Positions 44,572 through 57,688 of a DNA stretch of 64,000 nucleotides are shown here, one piece after another. The notes below the pieces were generated by a model. It made no database searches, had not been told where the DNA came from, and saw only the letters and a list, made by a program, of their open reading frames with translations. This DNA is from Flammulina velutipes. Its lineage: Eukaryota > Basidiomycota > Agaricomycetes > Agaricales > Physalacriaceae. The position numbers and the translations under genes were made by a program. Each line of letters begins with the position of its first letter. Position 1 is the stretch's first letter. Location of the stretch: positions 124,001 to 188,000 of the forward strand of contig CM022371.1 of the NCBI GenBank assembly GCA_011800155.1. The letters are read 5' to 3'.

Positions 44572-44637
44572 CCTCCTTACCCTTGGAACCCGCCTTTACT
44601 TTGACCTCCTTACCCTCGAAACCTGCCTTTACTTCGA
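44572..44637 (+). repeat. 33-bp tandem duplication
   Basis: Two 33-bp units starting CCTCCTTACCCT. In the frame from 44498 they encode SLLTLGTRLYFD and LLTLETCLYFD. The copy at about 49010 has one unit only. Confidence 0.7.
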
Positions 44638-44799
44638 TCCTTATGAGTTGGTGCTGAATACTCTCCAGAATGCACCTGCCGAACCTGGAAGTTATATGGC
44701 GCAACGACACATTGAAGTAAGCCAAACAATAGTAGACATCAGAACACTTCTTTTCCTCATACCACCACCATCCTATGTCGCCAATGTCCTCTAACTCTC

Positions 44800-47700
44800 T
44801 GTCTTCAAAAATTTAGGACATTGCTCTAGTGATTACTGGTGCAGAGCATTTCGGGTCTAAATTTTCTGACAACACAAAACATGAGAAGCCAGAATTTAAT
44901 TTTGAAAGACTCTCCTTAGGTCTTTTCTTAAAGACAAGTCAGTCTAGGAGAATGAGGAGGATGATAAGTGATTTTGTGTCTATCAAAGATCTACCATCTT
45001 TATAATAATCTCATGTGAGGGTTCCACATTATTGAACAAGAGGGTAATTCAAACTCGGGACTAAACCATTTGGACTTTCCATGAGCTATTAAAGTCTGCT
45101 GCTCACCCTTTCTGCCCTTTGTGCTCTATACTTGTACATTGAGGTGAGTGCACACTGATAACATGTATGGGAACTACACCAAAGCTGGGCATGCAGATTT
45201 GCTCAGGAACATAGGAGACAAGGAGCACTTTGTACTACTGGGTATGTTGTGTGCAAAACCTGTCAATATGGTCTACTTATGACCTTGTCAAGATGCTGCC
45301 TAACGTTTCGAACACTCATGGCCTACAAATGATCTACTCTTTGAGTACCTCTTGGCCCCACCGGACACGTTCACAATCATTTTTTCAAGCTCCCCTGTTT
45401 CTTGCAAGTAACTACAATTTGTGAAGTAATTATTGTCCGTCGTGAATGTCATACTGATATTTCCCCCTCATCTTTCCATCCTTAGTCCTTGATATCATGC
45501 AGTACTTGGTGTGCATTCAATCTGTCTCTCCTTTGCGTTCATTATGACCTTCAGCCAATCTAGCGGTGTCATCCCTGCCGCCATGCTCATTGCTCAAGTG
45601 CCGGATTGCCTCCATGTTGTCGAGAGAGACGAGCCCATTGCAGGAGCTCTGCCACTATCGTGTCCGGTTCTTCTGTAGGGCGGTCACACACATGGAGTTG
45701 AATGACCTATGACAATCTCGATTGTGGCCAAGTGAGAGAGTGAGTTCAGCTACTTGGGCCACTGCTGCAGTACCTGTGATATCAGCATCGTAATCTCAGT
45801 AAAGTGTAGAAACACACAGCATTGTCAGCACTCACATTATCTCAATCAGTGACAGGCATGATATCACTTGTGTAGTAGCATGTTAGCGGTAGGAAGGTAA
45901 GAGTAGTAGGAAAAAGGTGATGGTCCTCGCATGACTATGCTACCTGCCATCGCGGAAGAACAGCTTGTCGTCGGAGCACATAATGAAACATCAGTGTGAA
46001 TGAGATAGCTTGCATTATTGTGGTCAGTGGTGTGGCTGCTGCAGCATCTGAATATTTCAGATGTATGTTGGTGTATCCGGCTTATGAATGTGGAATGACC
46101 AAACAGATAGCTGTAGACCTTAAGCAGAGGACCTACGACTTGGACTTCCCTCTACTCTCTCCCGTCTAGCCACCTGCACAATTCATGGAGCCATTATTCT
46201 TCCAGAATGCCTGTCACCTATCTTCCTCCAGGCTATCGTCCAGGGCATTGATGACAGTGACTGGTATTAGGAGTATTACCCTGAGGTCACAAGAGCTGGG
46301 TGTAGGCTAAAACCGGGGCGGAACTTGACGGACTGTTGTCCGCCCTCTTTTCCCAGCCCCCATTTACTTAGTCTGGTCCTCTTCTATTGCAAAAGTTACT
46401 CAGGTGATCTTAAAAAAAGAGGAAAACCTACCTCAAAGGGATGAGCTACAAAAAGGAGCTCGGGAGGATCAGCAACCCGACTGGCATTAATAGGCCCAGC
46501 CCATTTCCATAGAATATAGGAAATAGTGTCTTGCATACAGCTGAATCACGGAAGAGATAGAGTGTGGGTGTCCTGTTGCTGGGATAGTTCTGAGAGGCAT
46601 GTGTCGTCAATAATTTGCAGCAGCACTTTCATTAAACAAGACTCCTAGAACAAAGTCTTGGTAAGAGAGTCAGTGACTCTCACCTTCAAAGCAGCATTAA
46701 CCTTAGTCTCTTTGTAATTCAGAATCGGAAAGACTTAGAGGTCCTGCAGTACATGCCCAAGAACATCTCTATCTAGCGCATGTTGAGAGGCTTCCTCTGA
46801 TGAGAGAAAGACAAGAATTTTGAGAGCGTTGTAGAGAGCCTCTGGAGTAGGTTTTTCAAGCTGGCAAGTCTTCAGTATGGGGAAAGGAATCAGGATTATG
46901 TCCACATACATGGAATATCCATCATGCAGTCTTAAGTCCAGGCAAGAGAGTAACAAGAACCTTAGCCCAGGCTGAAAATATGTCCTTGAGTGCCACATCA
47001 GGTTTACCAGGGATCAGGAATCGGTACAGAGGCTCATGCTTGTGTTCTTCCTCAAGGATATCTGGTAAATCAAGCTCTTCAAGATGCTGATATGAATCAC
47101 ATGGAACATATTCAGTACGCTGCCGACACTGAGAATAACATGGCTGCTGTCATCTTTCTCTATACACTTCAGTTTCACAATCTTCAGAACAGGCAACAAG
47201 AGTATATGAGGAAGAACCAATGTCGTAGCAAAGTACGTACCATGTTGCTCTCTGTTTCATCTACTCATCAAACCCTAGTCAGCCTGGATAGAGCTTCATC
47301 ATGAAACGAAGGAGAAGGGTATGAAAGGGAGGATTGTAGGTTGAAAAATAAAATTATTTCTAACTATTAGAAAGATAATTGAGGGTGTTGCAGATATAAA
47401 TTATTGTGAAAACATCCAAAGATGAGTTTGAAGCTTTCCAGAGGCCTTTACTTATAGTTCTGTAACTGCACTCCTACCTCCTTTCACTATCCCCACTTGG
47501 CCTGTTGATAAGCAGTGCAAAAGAACACTATCATGCTGATTCTCACACTGTTCAGCAACAGTGTGCCACACTTGTGGATCGACCATTAAATCCATCAAAA
47601 GCAGGCAGTGTCACGAGTCATGATCTTAAGCAGAGCTCGAAGTAAAGGCCAACAATCACGGGAAACACTTGAATTGTCGGAGATTCCATTTTGGGTAATA

Positions 47701-48721
47701 TTACTCAGCGTGTTACACTAGTACCCACTCGACTTCCCTAGTACGCCTCAGCTCTATTTGATATATATATTTGCTTGCTGACCTTCTTTCCTTTTTAGCC
47801 TCTAACTTCAATATTGATGGCATGGACCCATATTTTCTCAAAAATTCTTCCACGACAGCGACAGCACCCTATCCATCCACTCAAGCTTCCTTGTAGAGCT
47901 CAGCATGCTCAACACCAAGTCAGCCCTTCTTACAGAAAACTACCCTGATGCATTCACTGACACACAACAGTTTGTTCAGTGGGGGCACCTTTTGTGTATA
48001 AGACCAGGTCCTTGGCCCAAGGTCAGGTGCTATTGATTGGGTGCTATAGATATGCAACAGATCACTCTTATACATCATTTACTTACCTGTATTGAGTACT
48101 ATAGCCACTCTGTTTTCGCTCTCCTCTTCCCTCTAACGGAGAGCTTCGCTACTGTTGACTGGTATGTTAGTTAGTGTATCAAGCATGTCAAGGCTGGGGT
48201 AAGCTTTTGTTGAATTTCCTTCACAGATACTCATACTTTTAAGATTATTCAATAGAATGTTAACTATCCTTTTTTCTTCAGTTGTCTACTTTCAATGTCT
48301 TATATAGCTCACCATTCACATGCTTGTCAGGAGTACAAGTAATCATACTAATACAAATAGTAATTCAATAAGAACAACTGACTGAATATCATGACAGATC
48401 CATGACTGTATCAGCTCAATTGTCATTCAACTGGCCCACAATCATATAATCAGCAACAACTTGGACAAACATTGGTGGTGCGCTGAACTGCACATTCCTG
48501 TTGTATCTGCATCTGGAGTCAAATAAGAAGTATATTTCTCTATGTACTGCCTCTTATTGTGATCCATCTTTGTAAAAAATAATCAACTGCTCCAAGACTG
48601 GTTGAACTGCTTCCAAAGGTGATTGCTCTTAAAACTAATTAAATAGCCTAATAATATACTAAATTGAGCTTCTTACATGAGAATTACTTCGTATATCTAG
48701 TATATATATATCAACGATCAT
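44800..48721. other. AT-rich, repeat-derived, no gene recognised
   Basis: Holds scattered pieces of repeat family R (45098-45155 reverse; 46070-46125 and 46283-46320 forward; 48030-48180 reverse) in otherwise unassigned sequence. Frames such as minus 46735-46998 and plus 46990-47304 show no known domain and are not bounded by good splice sites. Confidence 0.4.
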
Positions 48722-49060
48722 TTAACGCGCTACTCGACACCACTTTTTCCTAGTCGCTGCAACCACTCCTGCATTCGCTACAACACAAAGTCTGCTCTCA
48801 CGGAGTTGAGCACTCGGGTTTCTCGGCCTGTTCCTGGCCCCGGATCTACAGCTATCCGTTCGGTCATTGAGTTCTGTCCTCACCTTGCCAAACTCATTAC
48901 TCCGGAGTCCCTGTGGTGCCTCATTGTCCAGTATGAGGTAGGGGGCATAATGAAGGAGGTAGGAGTGTGGTTATGGAACCGTGAGTCAAGACAGAGGCCT
49001 CTGAAAAGCCTCCTTACTCTTGGAACCCTTTACTATCTTGCAAACAGCAACTTGGACTTG
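48722..49060 (-). repeat. repeat family R, inverted copy with frame 48806-49195
   Basis: 48722-48866 is the reverse complement of 44200-44345. It then joins, without the intervening family R blocks, a segment matching 44485-44580 in forward orientation (GGCATAATGAAGGAGGTAGG). This indicates rearrangement. The plus frame 48806-49195 crosses the junction. Confidence 0.6.
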
Positions 49061-49603
49061 GTTAGTGACTTTGGATATCCATCTGACAGTGAAGGTGGCA
49101 ACGAGAGAGACGAGAGAGACAATGAAGATGAAGAGGATGTGTTGCCACTGCCCATTTTGCCATCACCATGTTCATTGAAGAGAAAGCTGCAGTAGGAGGT
49201 AGATTGTACATGGGAAAAAAGCAAATGTGGATGCTTACATGTGACTATGGACACGTACAAGATTCTATGTAGGTAGAAGAAATGAATACACACTTTGACT
49301 CAGACAGATGGTCGACTCACAACTAAGAACCTCAGAACGCGGTCTAGTGTTCTATTCACTGTTGACTCAAACTGATGCTTATTGGTGTGTCCACACACTA
49401 AACAAGATAGGACAATAGGACAATCAGATATTTCATATAACAAGATAAAGACGAGAGAAAGAACTGCACAGTACAGTTCAGAAACACACTACACAAATAT
49501 GTAGACATTTCATATTTATGTATCTCTGTGTTCAATAATAACCTCCTAGTTAGGGGTATGAATACAGCTAGACACATCATAAACAGTATGTGTGTATGAG
49601 CTC

Positions 49604-49815
49604 TGACTACATGCCTTGGAGCGTCCCCTGGCTGCCACTGCAGACGCAACTGCGCCATGTGCAAGCCAAGGGCCAAGTGCATCTATCAAGATCCAGAATG
49701 GGGCCTAGGAGCAAAAGTGGAGCAAAGGCACAATCCCGACTCGGGATTGCGTGCTGCGCAGTCGCTCTAAGTGCGCCAAGATGCGGATATGTATCCGGCT
49801 TATGAATGTGCGAGA
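49604..49815 (+). repeat. repeat family R, truncated copy
   Basis: Near-identical to 43994-44195, from GACTACATGCCTTGGAGCGT to GGCTTATGAATGTGC. The minus frame 49607-50152 runs through it from a unique segment (FEDGEFPSLRDFYTPCRATG, RRALRETQWTVFEAKLNALQ) that may be part of a retroelement or host protein. Confidence 0.7.
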
Positions 49816-50189
49816 TTCTGGAAGTGGAGGTAGAAGCGGACGCAAGGAGACGGTCCAGGAAGGCAGTAGAGACCGGTCCAGTGTCCTGCAAAGCATTGAG
49901 CTTGGCTTCAAACACGGTCCACTGAGTTTCACGAAGGGCTCGTCGCACCTCCTCAGTTTGAATGGGCTCCGCGTCGTCTGCAACAGGCTCAGGAGCGATG
50001 GGAGCGTGACACTGGTGGTAGATAGGCCGGATTTGGTCCTGGTAGTCAAGGATTTCTGCATTACTGGCTCCTGTAGCGCGACAAGGGGTGTAGAAATCGC
50101 GCAACGAGGGGAATTCACCATCTTCGAAAAACATGTCCTGTGAGAGCTTCACTTTAAGACTTTAGTCAAAGCTGACATCTACTCCTACA

Positions 50190-50290
50190 GTATGCAACAG
50201 AGCTTCACTCTTGAGCATCATTTACTTACCTGTAATGGGTGCTATAGCTACTCTGTTTTTCGCTCTATCTGCCTGCTCCTTTGTCGCACA
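50190..50290 (-). repeat. repeat family R end fragment, inverted
   Basis: TATGCAACAGAGCTTCACTC to GGGTGCTATAGCTACTCTG is the inverse of the block at 43640-43700. Confidence 0.65.
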
Positions 50291-51375
50291 TCACTCCCAA
50301 ATCTCTCTATGTCTCATGTCTCTGATGATTCATTAGAGCCTTTGGTATTGCCAGCTCATAGTCGACACTCCCAATTGCCACATCCAGTGGCCTCACCAAA
50401 TACCACACTTGCTCCTCCAGGCAAACAAATTGAATCAAAAAGTTGCGCTTGACAGTGGAGAAGGTGTAAAAGTCCAATGAGACGTTGATTTTTGGCTCAA
50501 AAAAGCAGTGAAGATGCTAGAGATGGTCCTGCTCTAAATGAATCAAGCTAATCGAGTTGACTGTTGAGGAGGAAGGACTTATGTCTGGCGTGTACATTAT
50601 TCCTAGTAAGTTTTATGTTTTTATTGCATATGTTGATCTAAATTTCTGCAGTGTTTGATCACAAGGAGCAAACAGTGCTGCTATCATGGTGGCCCGGCAT
50701 TTGAGGTTCGTGCAGACGGGGTTGGGCTGCATCCATTTCTAGGGTCTCAATGCCGAGAAGAGGTATCAAACATAATGGCAGCTCATTGTACCATTTATAT
50801 TCGTATTTTGCCACACTGGGAACACCTCTGAGATGACCTCTAGGTTGTTCCAATGTGTTCTATTATCATTATAGATGATGTATTAGCAGGGAAAGTTGAT
50901 GATGTGTGTACTTTCTTGGGAGACATTATTTAGGGTATATCCCAGGTTTTGACCGCATTTTTCACACTCCAGACCTCATCTAACTCATGATTGGAGCATT
51001 ATCTACATATATCTTCGAATATAAGATGTTCCCAGGTCATGACAAGTTGATAGTGTGGCCCAAAGCTATGTGGTCCAGATTTTTGGCATTTTGATCATAT
51101 TCAAGGGTTCTGTTGACCTATAATCAGTTAAGACCAGTCATTGACAGTCACATTAAATTTCTCTAAATACTTTAACCATTAACCTTAAGCACTGGGTAGT
51201 TCCCTCATAACTCAGACTCATTAAGAGATCTATATCAGTCTGCTTCAGGTCTAAGCTTGATCTGACCTTTGGGGCATTGTATACTTTCAATATATGAAGA
51301 GAAAAAGAGCTATAACACAAAGATTTCTTACATATATAGTATATATATCTGATATACTGGTATTATAAAGAGAAT
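50291..51375. other. no gene; partial family B element near 51117-51360
   Basis: Unassigned sequence. From 51117, CAGTTAAGACCAGTCATTGA and, later, AAAGATTTCTTACATATATA match internal parts of the family B elements, showing a rearranged remnant. Confidence 0.45.
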
Positions 51376-51893
51376 CAACAGTGAATAGAAAGAACACTAG
51401 AGTGAAGCTCTGTGGACAGCAAAGGCAAGTTCACTGCAAACTGGGGCTGTCAGATCGGGTGAGGATCCAACAAGCAGACTGTGCACTCACCTCAATGCAC
51501 AAGTACAGAGCACAAAGGGCAGAAAGGGTGAGCACACAGCAGACCATTAACTACATGCCCTGGAGTGTCATCTAGCTGCCACTGCAGATGCAACTGCACC
51601 ATGTAAAAGCCAAAAACCATCTATCAAGATCTAGAATGGGGCCTAGGATCAAAAGTAGAGCAAAGGTACAATCCCGACTTGGGATTGCGTGCTGCGCAGT
51701 CGCTCTAGGCGCGCCAAGATGCGGATATATATCCGGCTTATGAATGTGCAATGACCGAACGGATAGCTGTAGATCTGGGGCCAGGAACAGGCCGAGAAAA
51801 CCGAGTGCTCAACTCCGTGAGAGCAGACTTTGCGTTGTAGCAAATGCAGTAGTGGTCGCAGCGACTAGGGAAAAGTGGTGTCGAGTAGCTGCG
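51376..51893 (+). repeat. repeat family R copy
   Basis: Matches 43823-44337 almost throughout (ACTAGAGTGAAGCTCTGTGG to AAAAGTGGTGTCGAGTAG). It is diverged in the middle and has small deletions around 51600. Confidence 0.7.
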
Positions 51894-52249
51894 ATAGGTT
51901 GGAAATCATCACCATTGTCCAACCTAATTCATGTTCATAAACACTCGGGATTAGGTTACATCTCAACCTACCTAGGTTGAAATATCAGACCCAATCTTTG
52001 ACTGATTTCAGGTTGATGTTGGTGGGATTAGGTTGATGACTGCCAAATTCTGTAGCGTCGGTTTCATTCAACCCTTCATGCCCTCTAATATAGAATAAAT
52101 GAACATGTATTGATAGAAATAGTACTCAATCAAGTAATGTTTCATCAGCGAGCGCGAGAACAAATCATACTGCCACGTACGACATGTACGTACAATCGAT
52201 CCCACACATTTTCCCTTACTCATTGCCACCATCATCGCTAGCGTCGTCC
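51894..52249. other. no gene recognised
   Basis: Contains repeated TAGGTTGA-type words (about 51894-52060) and the 3' flank of the minus-strand locus that follows. Confidence 0.35.
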
Positions 52250-53080
52250 TCATTGTTGTCCCTATTCACAGGCTGATAGGTCAGCTCAATAATCCGAAGA
52301 ACCCAACAGCAATTTACTTACCTGTTCTCTTTTCCAGCGGCTGCTACACTTGCACGAGTACTCGACATCGAACTTGAACCAACGTGGTTTCCGTATACAT
52401 CTAGATCCATATCCATAGGCACACGGTCATCAGCATCGTCAGCATCAGTACCAGCAGCCTCGTCCGTCATATCATTCCTGTTCTTCCTGGCTTTTTGGCT
52501 CTTTTTGGTGTGTCTATGGGCAGCGAGGACTTCATTGGCCTTCTTGCGACACGATCCTGATGAGGTTCATTTGGCAGCATTGTCGGCAAGATGGGAAAAT
52601 TTTGTCGGGACATCCAATGTACCTTGTGCGTAGTGCAGCTTTCTCTTGTTTCCGAAGTACTGACGTACAATTGCTTCAGTAGCCCAATCATTTGCATAGC
52701 ACGCCATAGCTGGATGCTGGTCGTGAACCTAGGTAACCAGTTTGAATGTGAGTCTATGCGGCCAAGATGAGACTGATACTTACCACCGCATACAGTGTCG
52801 CTTTTTCGGACGAGGGAACATCTCTCCATTCAGCTGTCCATTGGATCCGTGCTTGCATGGCAAGGTCTTTGAGTGCTGAATATGTGTTGAGTTGTGACTC
52901 TAGTCTGAGCTAACACGACATACCTGGAGTGCCTTGTACGTTTCCTTCTACTTCGATGTTTTCGCGAGGCCCATTGCAACTTGGAGACTGAAATGTGTTC
53001 CAGCTTGTCCAGCAACAGCGCACTACAAGAACAGTGCACTACAAGAGTCCGTACGTGGAGATTTATTATTTGTTTCAGCA
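52250..53080 (-). pseudogene. decayed hypothetical protein of a multicopy basidiomycete type
   Basis: Minus-strand exons read MACYANDWATEAIVRQYFGN, KRKLHYAQGTLDVPTKFSHL, then an in-frame TGA after ADNAAK, followed by SGSCRKKANEVLAAHRHTKK, an acidic DEAAGTDADDADDRVPMDMD and a serine-rich end at a splice donor (AACAGGTAAGTA, about 52320). Upstream exons may reach 53080. The pattern of a short conserved AxDWATEAI block followed by a basic and acidic tail is familiar from repeated Agaricomycete hypothetical proteins. Role unknown. The stop and short length suggest a dead copy. Confidence 0.45.
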
Positions 53081-53380
53081 CTCAGTCATCTCCAGCTACG
53101 ACAGATGATCAGCAAGTTCCTACTGGGCAACATGGAGCCTTACCTACTAGCACGACGCCAGCAGCGCCAGGTGCAGCTAATGCCGTTCCAGTGTAGGTTG
53201 CTCAACCAAAGGACGTTGGGCAGCAGGGCGAGCATTCTGCTGCCCGCTAACCATGTCGCTCTCCGCGGCTCTGGGAGGAACAGGATCAGCATCCCTACTC
53301 TGTGTAGGTCGGAGAGATTGCTGGGTTCACAAGGCTGCTGTCTCTTTCTCTACAGCTTTGGCACGTTTCTCTGTCTCATC

Positions 53381-53982
53381 TAGGGTTTAAAGGTTAAGTC
53401 ACTTAACTGGTCATTTTAGAGCGACTTAACCTGACCTGACTGGAAACATTAACCGGACCCTGAGTGACTGGTCACTGTGAATGACTGGTTAAGGTTAATG
53501 GTTAAAGCATTTGGAGAAATTTGATGTGACTGTCAATGACTGGTCTTAACTGGTTATAACCAATACCTTTGGTACTCTCATTATATGAAGAGAAAAAAAG
53601 CTATAACACAAAGATTTCTTACATATATAGTATACATATCATTAATAAAGTCTAATACACTACTATTATAAAGAGAAAGACCAGAAAACATAGACCTGAA
53701 TATGAAAAACATAAATCAATAGATTCATTAATATTGATTTATCTCTAGATTATAGGGTTGATAGCAAATTAACCAGTTATAACCTGTTAATAACTGATTA
53801 TAATTGCATTAAGTTTGAACTGATTATAGCCAGTTATAACTGAGTCTCGAGTGACTGGTTACACTTATTGACTGGTCACGGTTAATGGTTAATCAACTTT
53901 TATGATATTGAATAACTGGTTAAGGTCAGGTTAATCCAAAAAGTGGGTCATTAACCTGACTTAACCTGACCTTTAAACCTTA
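53381..53982 (+). mobile_element. hAT-like TIR element, family B, full length
   Basis: Starts TAGGGTTTAAAGGTTAAGTC and ends GACCTTTAAACCTTA (602 bp). Interior repeats are of TAACTGG, GACTGGTTA and CAGTTATAAC type. No coding capacity. It serves as the empty-site reference for the nested element at 39834-40089. Confidence 0.75.
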
Positions 53983-54436
53983 CAAAAATACAAGGGAAAA
54001 GTGCTGCTCTCTTTTTAGTAATAGTCTCATGTATGTATCTATGTCTTTAAGGTCTGGGACATCTTCCAGCATTAGAATCACATTTGGAATGATATTTTAT
54101 TGTACATATTCTTTCATAAAAGTTCCTCCCAAGTTGCAGCAATCAAAGAGAGTGCCTCGACGAAGTGTGGCGCAATTTTGCGATAAAATGATGTTTCTGC
54201 TGACCTGGGGGCCTAACTGGGTATTAGGTACAATGCCCTAGAGATATATAAGTGACCTCCAAGTGGGTTTAGGTTCCTAGGCTATGAGAGCAAAGTGCTG
54301 CTCCCTTTATGGTGCTTTTTCAACAATGTTCTCTATGTCTCTTAGTCAATTCTTCACTCTTTTACATGATTCTTGTCTATTCAATGTGCATTTTACACAC
54401 TCTTTGCAATATCCAAAGGCTTATTTAAGAACCTAA
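53983..54436. other. no gene recognised
   Basis: AT-rich flank between the family B element and the putative LTR. Only short frames. Confidence 0.4.
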
Positions 54437-54803
54437 TGTGCACACACTGCTTGCTTCTTTATTTTTGACAAGTCTGGAACTGTCAAGGACGGAGTCCGGC
54501 GTGAACCAAACAACCACCCAAGTCGTGATCGGACAGAGGGAGCGATGAGAAAGATAAGCAGATAGAAGTAGATTGAGCGTATGAGAAAGCCTGGCTCGAT
54601 ACAGTACTGGGACGTCCGAGTAGTGCAGAGACGAAGAGGACAAACTAAGGAAATATCTAGAAAGGCCATGCATATATAAGTAGAGAGTCCGTGGCTGCAA
54701 TGAGCCATAATGATGTGCTCATGAGTAATCCAATGATGTAATCCGATGATGTAATCCGGAGCGTGGGAGTAAAGTGGTATGTGCCTAGCAAAACACGTGA
54801 CCA
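54437..54803 (-). repeat. putative 3' LTR of the Ty3/Gypsy element
   Basis: On the minus strand, downstream of the pol stop, a ~367-bp segment begins TGGTCACGTGTTTTGC and ends GTGTGTGCACA. It has a TATA-like TTATATATGCATGG and an AATAAA near its end. No second LTR is in the window, so the boundaries are inferred. Confidence 0.45.
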
Positions 54804-55166
54804 CTTGCCACTATTCCCACGGTGTGGCTGACTGACCCGGTCCAGAGCGGCAAACACGTGAAAGAGGGAGAGTGTGGCGCACCCTCGGGGAGGTCGGGGA
54901 TCGTGATGGAGGAAGTAAAATAGAGGCGATTCGTGACAATACCTCCTCTTTAGGATGTGCTTGCGCCTGGAGCGCAGAAGTACCCGACCAGATGTCTTGC
55001 ATGGTAAGACCGAGGTTACGAATCGTGGGACGGGGTTTTGAAAACGCCTTGGGGTACCGGCGATGGAAGTCCTCTATCAACGCCAACACCTTCTCGTTCG
55101 TCAACGCTGAACTGGGCTCCCATGTGTTCTCTGATTCCGAATAATCTAACCATTTGACCAGATACT

Positions 55167-55883
55167 TAGGCCTTTAAGGTCCGGTCTCGGTCCGGTCTTT
55201 TTCATTTTTTTTCAAGGACCGCCAACTGGGGCAGTCCTTCGTTTTCTTCTTTTTGGAAGGACCATCAACCGGGACCGGTCTTTTAATTAGACCGTCGCGA
55301 CTGCAGTCCGGTCTTTCCAGTCCGACCAGTTGAACCGGGGGCCAGTCCGGACTGCAGTCCAACTGGTCCAACTGTTGTACAGCGCATCCCAAGGTCGAGT
55401 CGCGTGCACAAAAATGTGCATCTAGTAAGGATTGAACTCAAGACCTCACCTATTACAGGTGAAATTGAGGTGTTCTAACCACTAGACCACAGTGTCTTAT
55501 TATATATAGTAACTTTATGCAATATACTATGTCATCGTTAAAATTTCAACTCATAATTATGTATTCAAGTGTTCATTTAAGAGGGTAAACATTGTAATTA
55601 TTCAATTCAACTTGATATATGAGCTAAAATATATGTTTTTGTACTCTAAACTAGCTAAAATATGTCTGAACACCCTTTGATAGTCCGTTTGACTATGGAC
55701 CGGTCCATGACTGGTCGCACCGGTCTTTTGGCAGTCCTAAATATTCTCATCCAACTTCAGGACTGCCAACTGGGACCAGTCTTTTTTCCGACCGGTCTTT
55801 TTTTCTTGGCGGTCTTTTTGCGGTCCGGTCCAGTCCAGTTGGCAGTCATTTGGCAGTCCATAGGACCAGACCTTAAAGGCCTA
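55167..55883 (-). mobile_element. 717-bp hAT-like TIR element with tRNA-like core, copy 2
   Basis: Same length and nearly the same sequence as 37459-38175, in opposite orientation. Its tRNA-like part is at 55419-55497 on the minus strand. It lies in the chromodomain of the Gypsy pol with a perfect 8-bp duplication, the hallmark of hAT-type transposition. Confidence 0.9.
55419..55497 (-). ncRNA. tRNA-like sequence inside TIR element copy 2
   Basis: Same box A-like (TGGTCTAGTGGTTAGAAC) and box B-like (GAGTTCAATCC) motifs as in copy 1, with a T5 run after it. Confidence 0.55.
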
Positions 55884-57688
55884 CAGATACTGCACACCTC
55901 GCTTGTTCCGGGTAGGGCGTGAGTCTAAGATGGCCTCGACATCGTAGTCTTCATCGTCATCTAGAAGCTCGGGTAGCGCACCCGGGAAGTTGGGTCCATG
56001 CGCATTGGTCTCCTTGAATGGGACAAGTAGGGATGCATGGAGTACGGGATGAATGCGCCATTTTGGCGGGAGTTTAAGCCGATAGGTGACTGGGCCGAGA
56101 ACGTCAGTGATTTCAAAGGGACCGTGTCGCTTGTTGGCAAGCTTAGCTTTTGGTCTGGTGGTTTTAAGGTTTTTGCCGTCGAGCAGGACCTTATCGCCAA
56201 CTTTAAACACCACTCCTTTCCTCGTATCATCACCGTTGTTTCTCTTCATCAATTCGGCGGCAGTGGTTAGACTGGCCTGAACCTCCTCGCACAGGAGCTG
56301 CAGGTTCGTAAGGCGGTCTTCAACTGACGGGATCTTCGAAGTCGGGTTGAGTGAGGGGTAGAAGCGGGGTTGGAAACTATGGAGGAGCTCGAAGGGTGAC
56401 TTGCCCGTCGCGGCGTGGACACAGATGTTGTGGGAGAACTCCGCGTATGGGAGGTACTTCACCCAATCATCTTGTCGGTAGTTGCAGAAGACGCGTAAGA
56501 ACTGTTCAAGCTCTTGGTTGAAGCGCTCGGTCTCGCCATCTGTCTGGGGGTGATACGTGGTACTAAGGGCAGAGGTGATACCTAACTTAGCGTGAATAGC
56601 CTGCATGACTTTACTGGCGAACTGGGGTCCCCGGTCAGAGATCATCTTGTCCCAGAGACCGTAGCGTCTGAACATGTTGTCAATGAGAATGTCGACGGTC
56701 CCATCCGAGTCAATAGTTTTCTTGCACGGAGTGACTATGACGGTCTTGGTGAGTCGATCGACGACACAGTGAATGGAGTCGTAGCCGTTAACTTCTGGGA
56801 GGTCGGTGATGAAATCGGTAGTAATCGTGCCAAAAGGACGGTCAGGGATTTCATTGGGGACAAGAGGGACATGGGCGGGGTGATTATTCAGTTTTGTCAG
56901 CTGGCAAGTGGCACAGCCGTCGACATAGTCACGGACGAAGACCGACATGCCCGGCCACCAGAATTCACGACTCAGTAGTTCATAGGTTTTGAATCGTCCG
57001 GGATGGCCTGGCCCTACAAGGTCGTGGTGCATCTTGACGATGTCTTGACGGAGTTCGAGGTCAGCGGGGACATACACCTTGCCACGGAAGAGAACGATTC
57101 CATCTTCGTAATTCCATTCCTGTAGGTTTTTGACCAGCGAACGCGGACCGTTGCGAAGGATAACATCTAACGCACCGACAACCTCAGCGTCCTTCTTTGG
57201 ACATTCTCGAATACGACGTCTCAACTCAGCATCACCGATCGCCACCACCTCTCCTGGTCTAGTTGCTCGAATTCGGAAGAACTTGGGGTCTAGGAGTACA
57301 CGATCGGTGTTGTCGTCCTCGACCCCCTCTTTATGGTCCGCGCGGCGGGATAGTGGGTCACTACGGTTCGAAGTACCAGGTTTGTGCGTCAATGTAAAGT
57401 CAAATCGGGTGAGAAAAAGGGCCCATCGGGCTTGTCGGCGACTCAGCTTTTGCGCATTGGTAAAGTACTCGAGGTTCTTGTGGTCGGTGATGATATCAAC
57501 CGAGTGCGTGGCTCCTTCCAAGTAGTGCCGCCAAGCTTCGAGTGCATGGATAATTGCCAATAGCTCCTTGTCATGGATGTCGTAGTTGCGCTCGGGTCCC
57601 GACAAGGACTTGGACAAAAAGGTGACTGGATGCCACTGTCCGTCCTCGCTGACCTGAGACAGAATGCCTCCGGTGGCGTAGTCTGAGG

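Larger units (their letters stand above)
55159..55891. repeat. 8-bp target-site duplication CAGATACT around copy 2
   Basis: CAGATACT at 55159-55166 and again at 55884-55891, exactly abutting the TAGGCC...GGCCTA ends. Confidence 0.9.
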
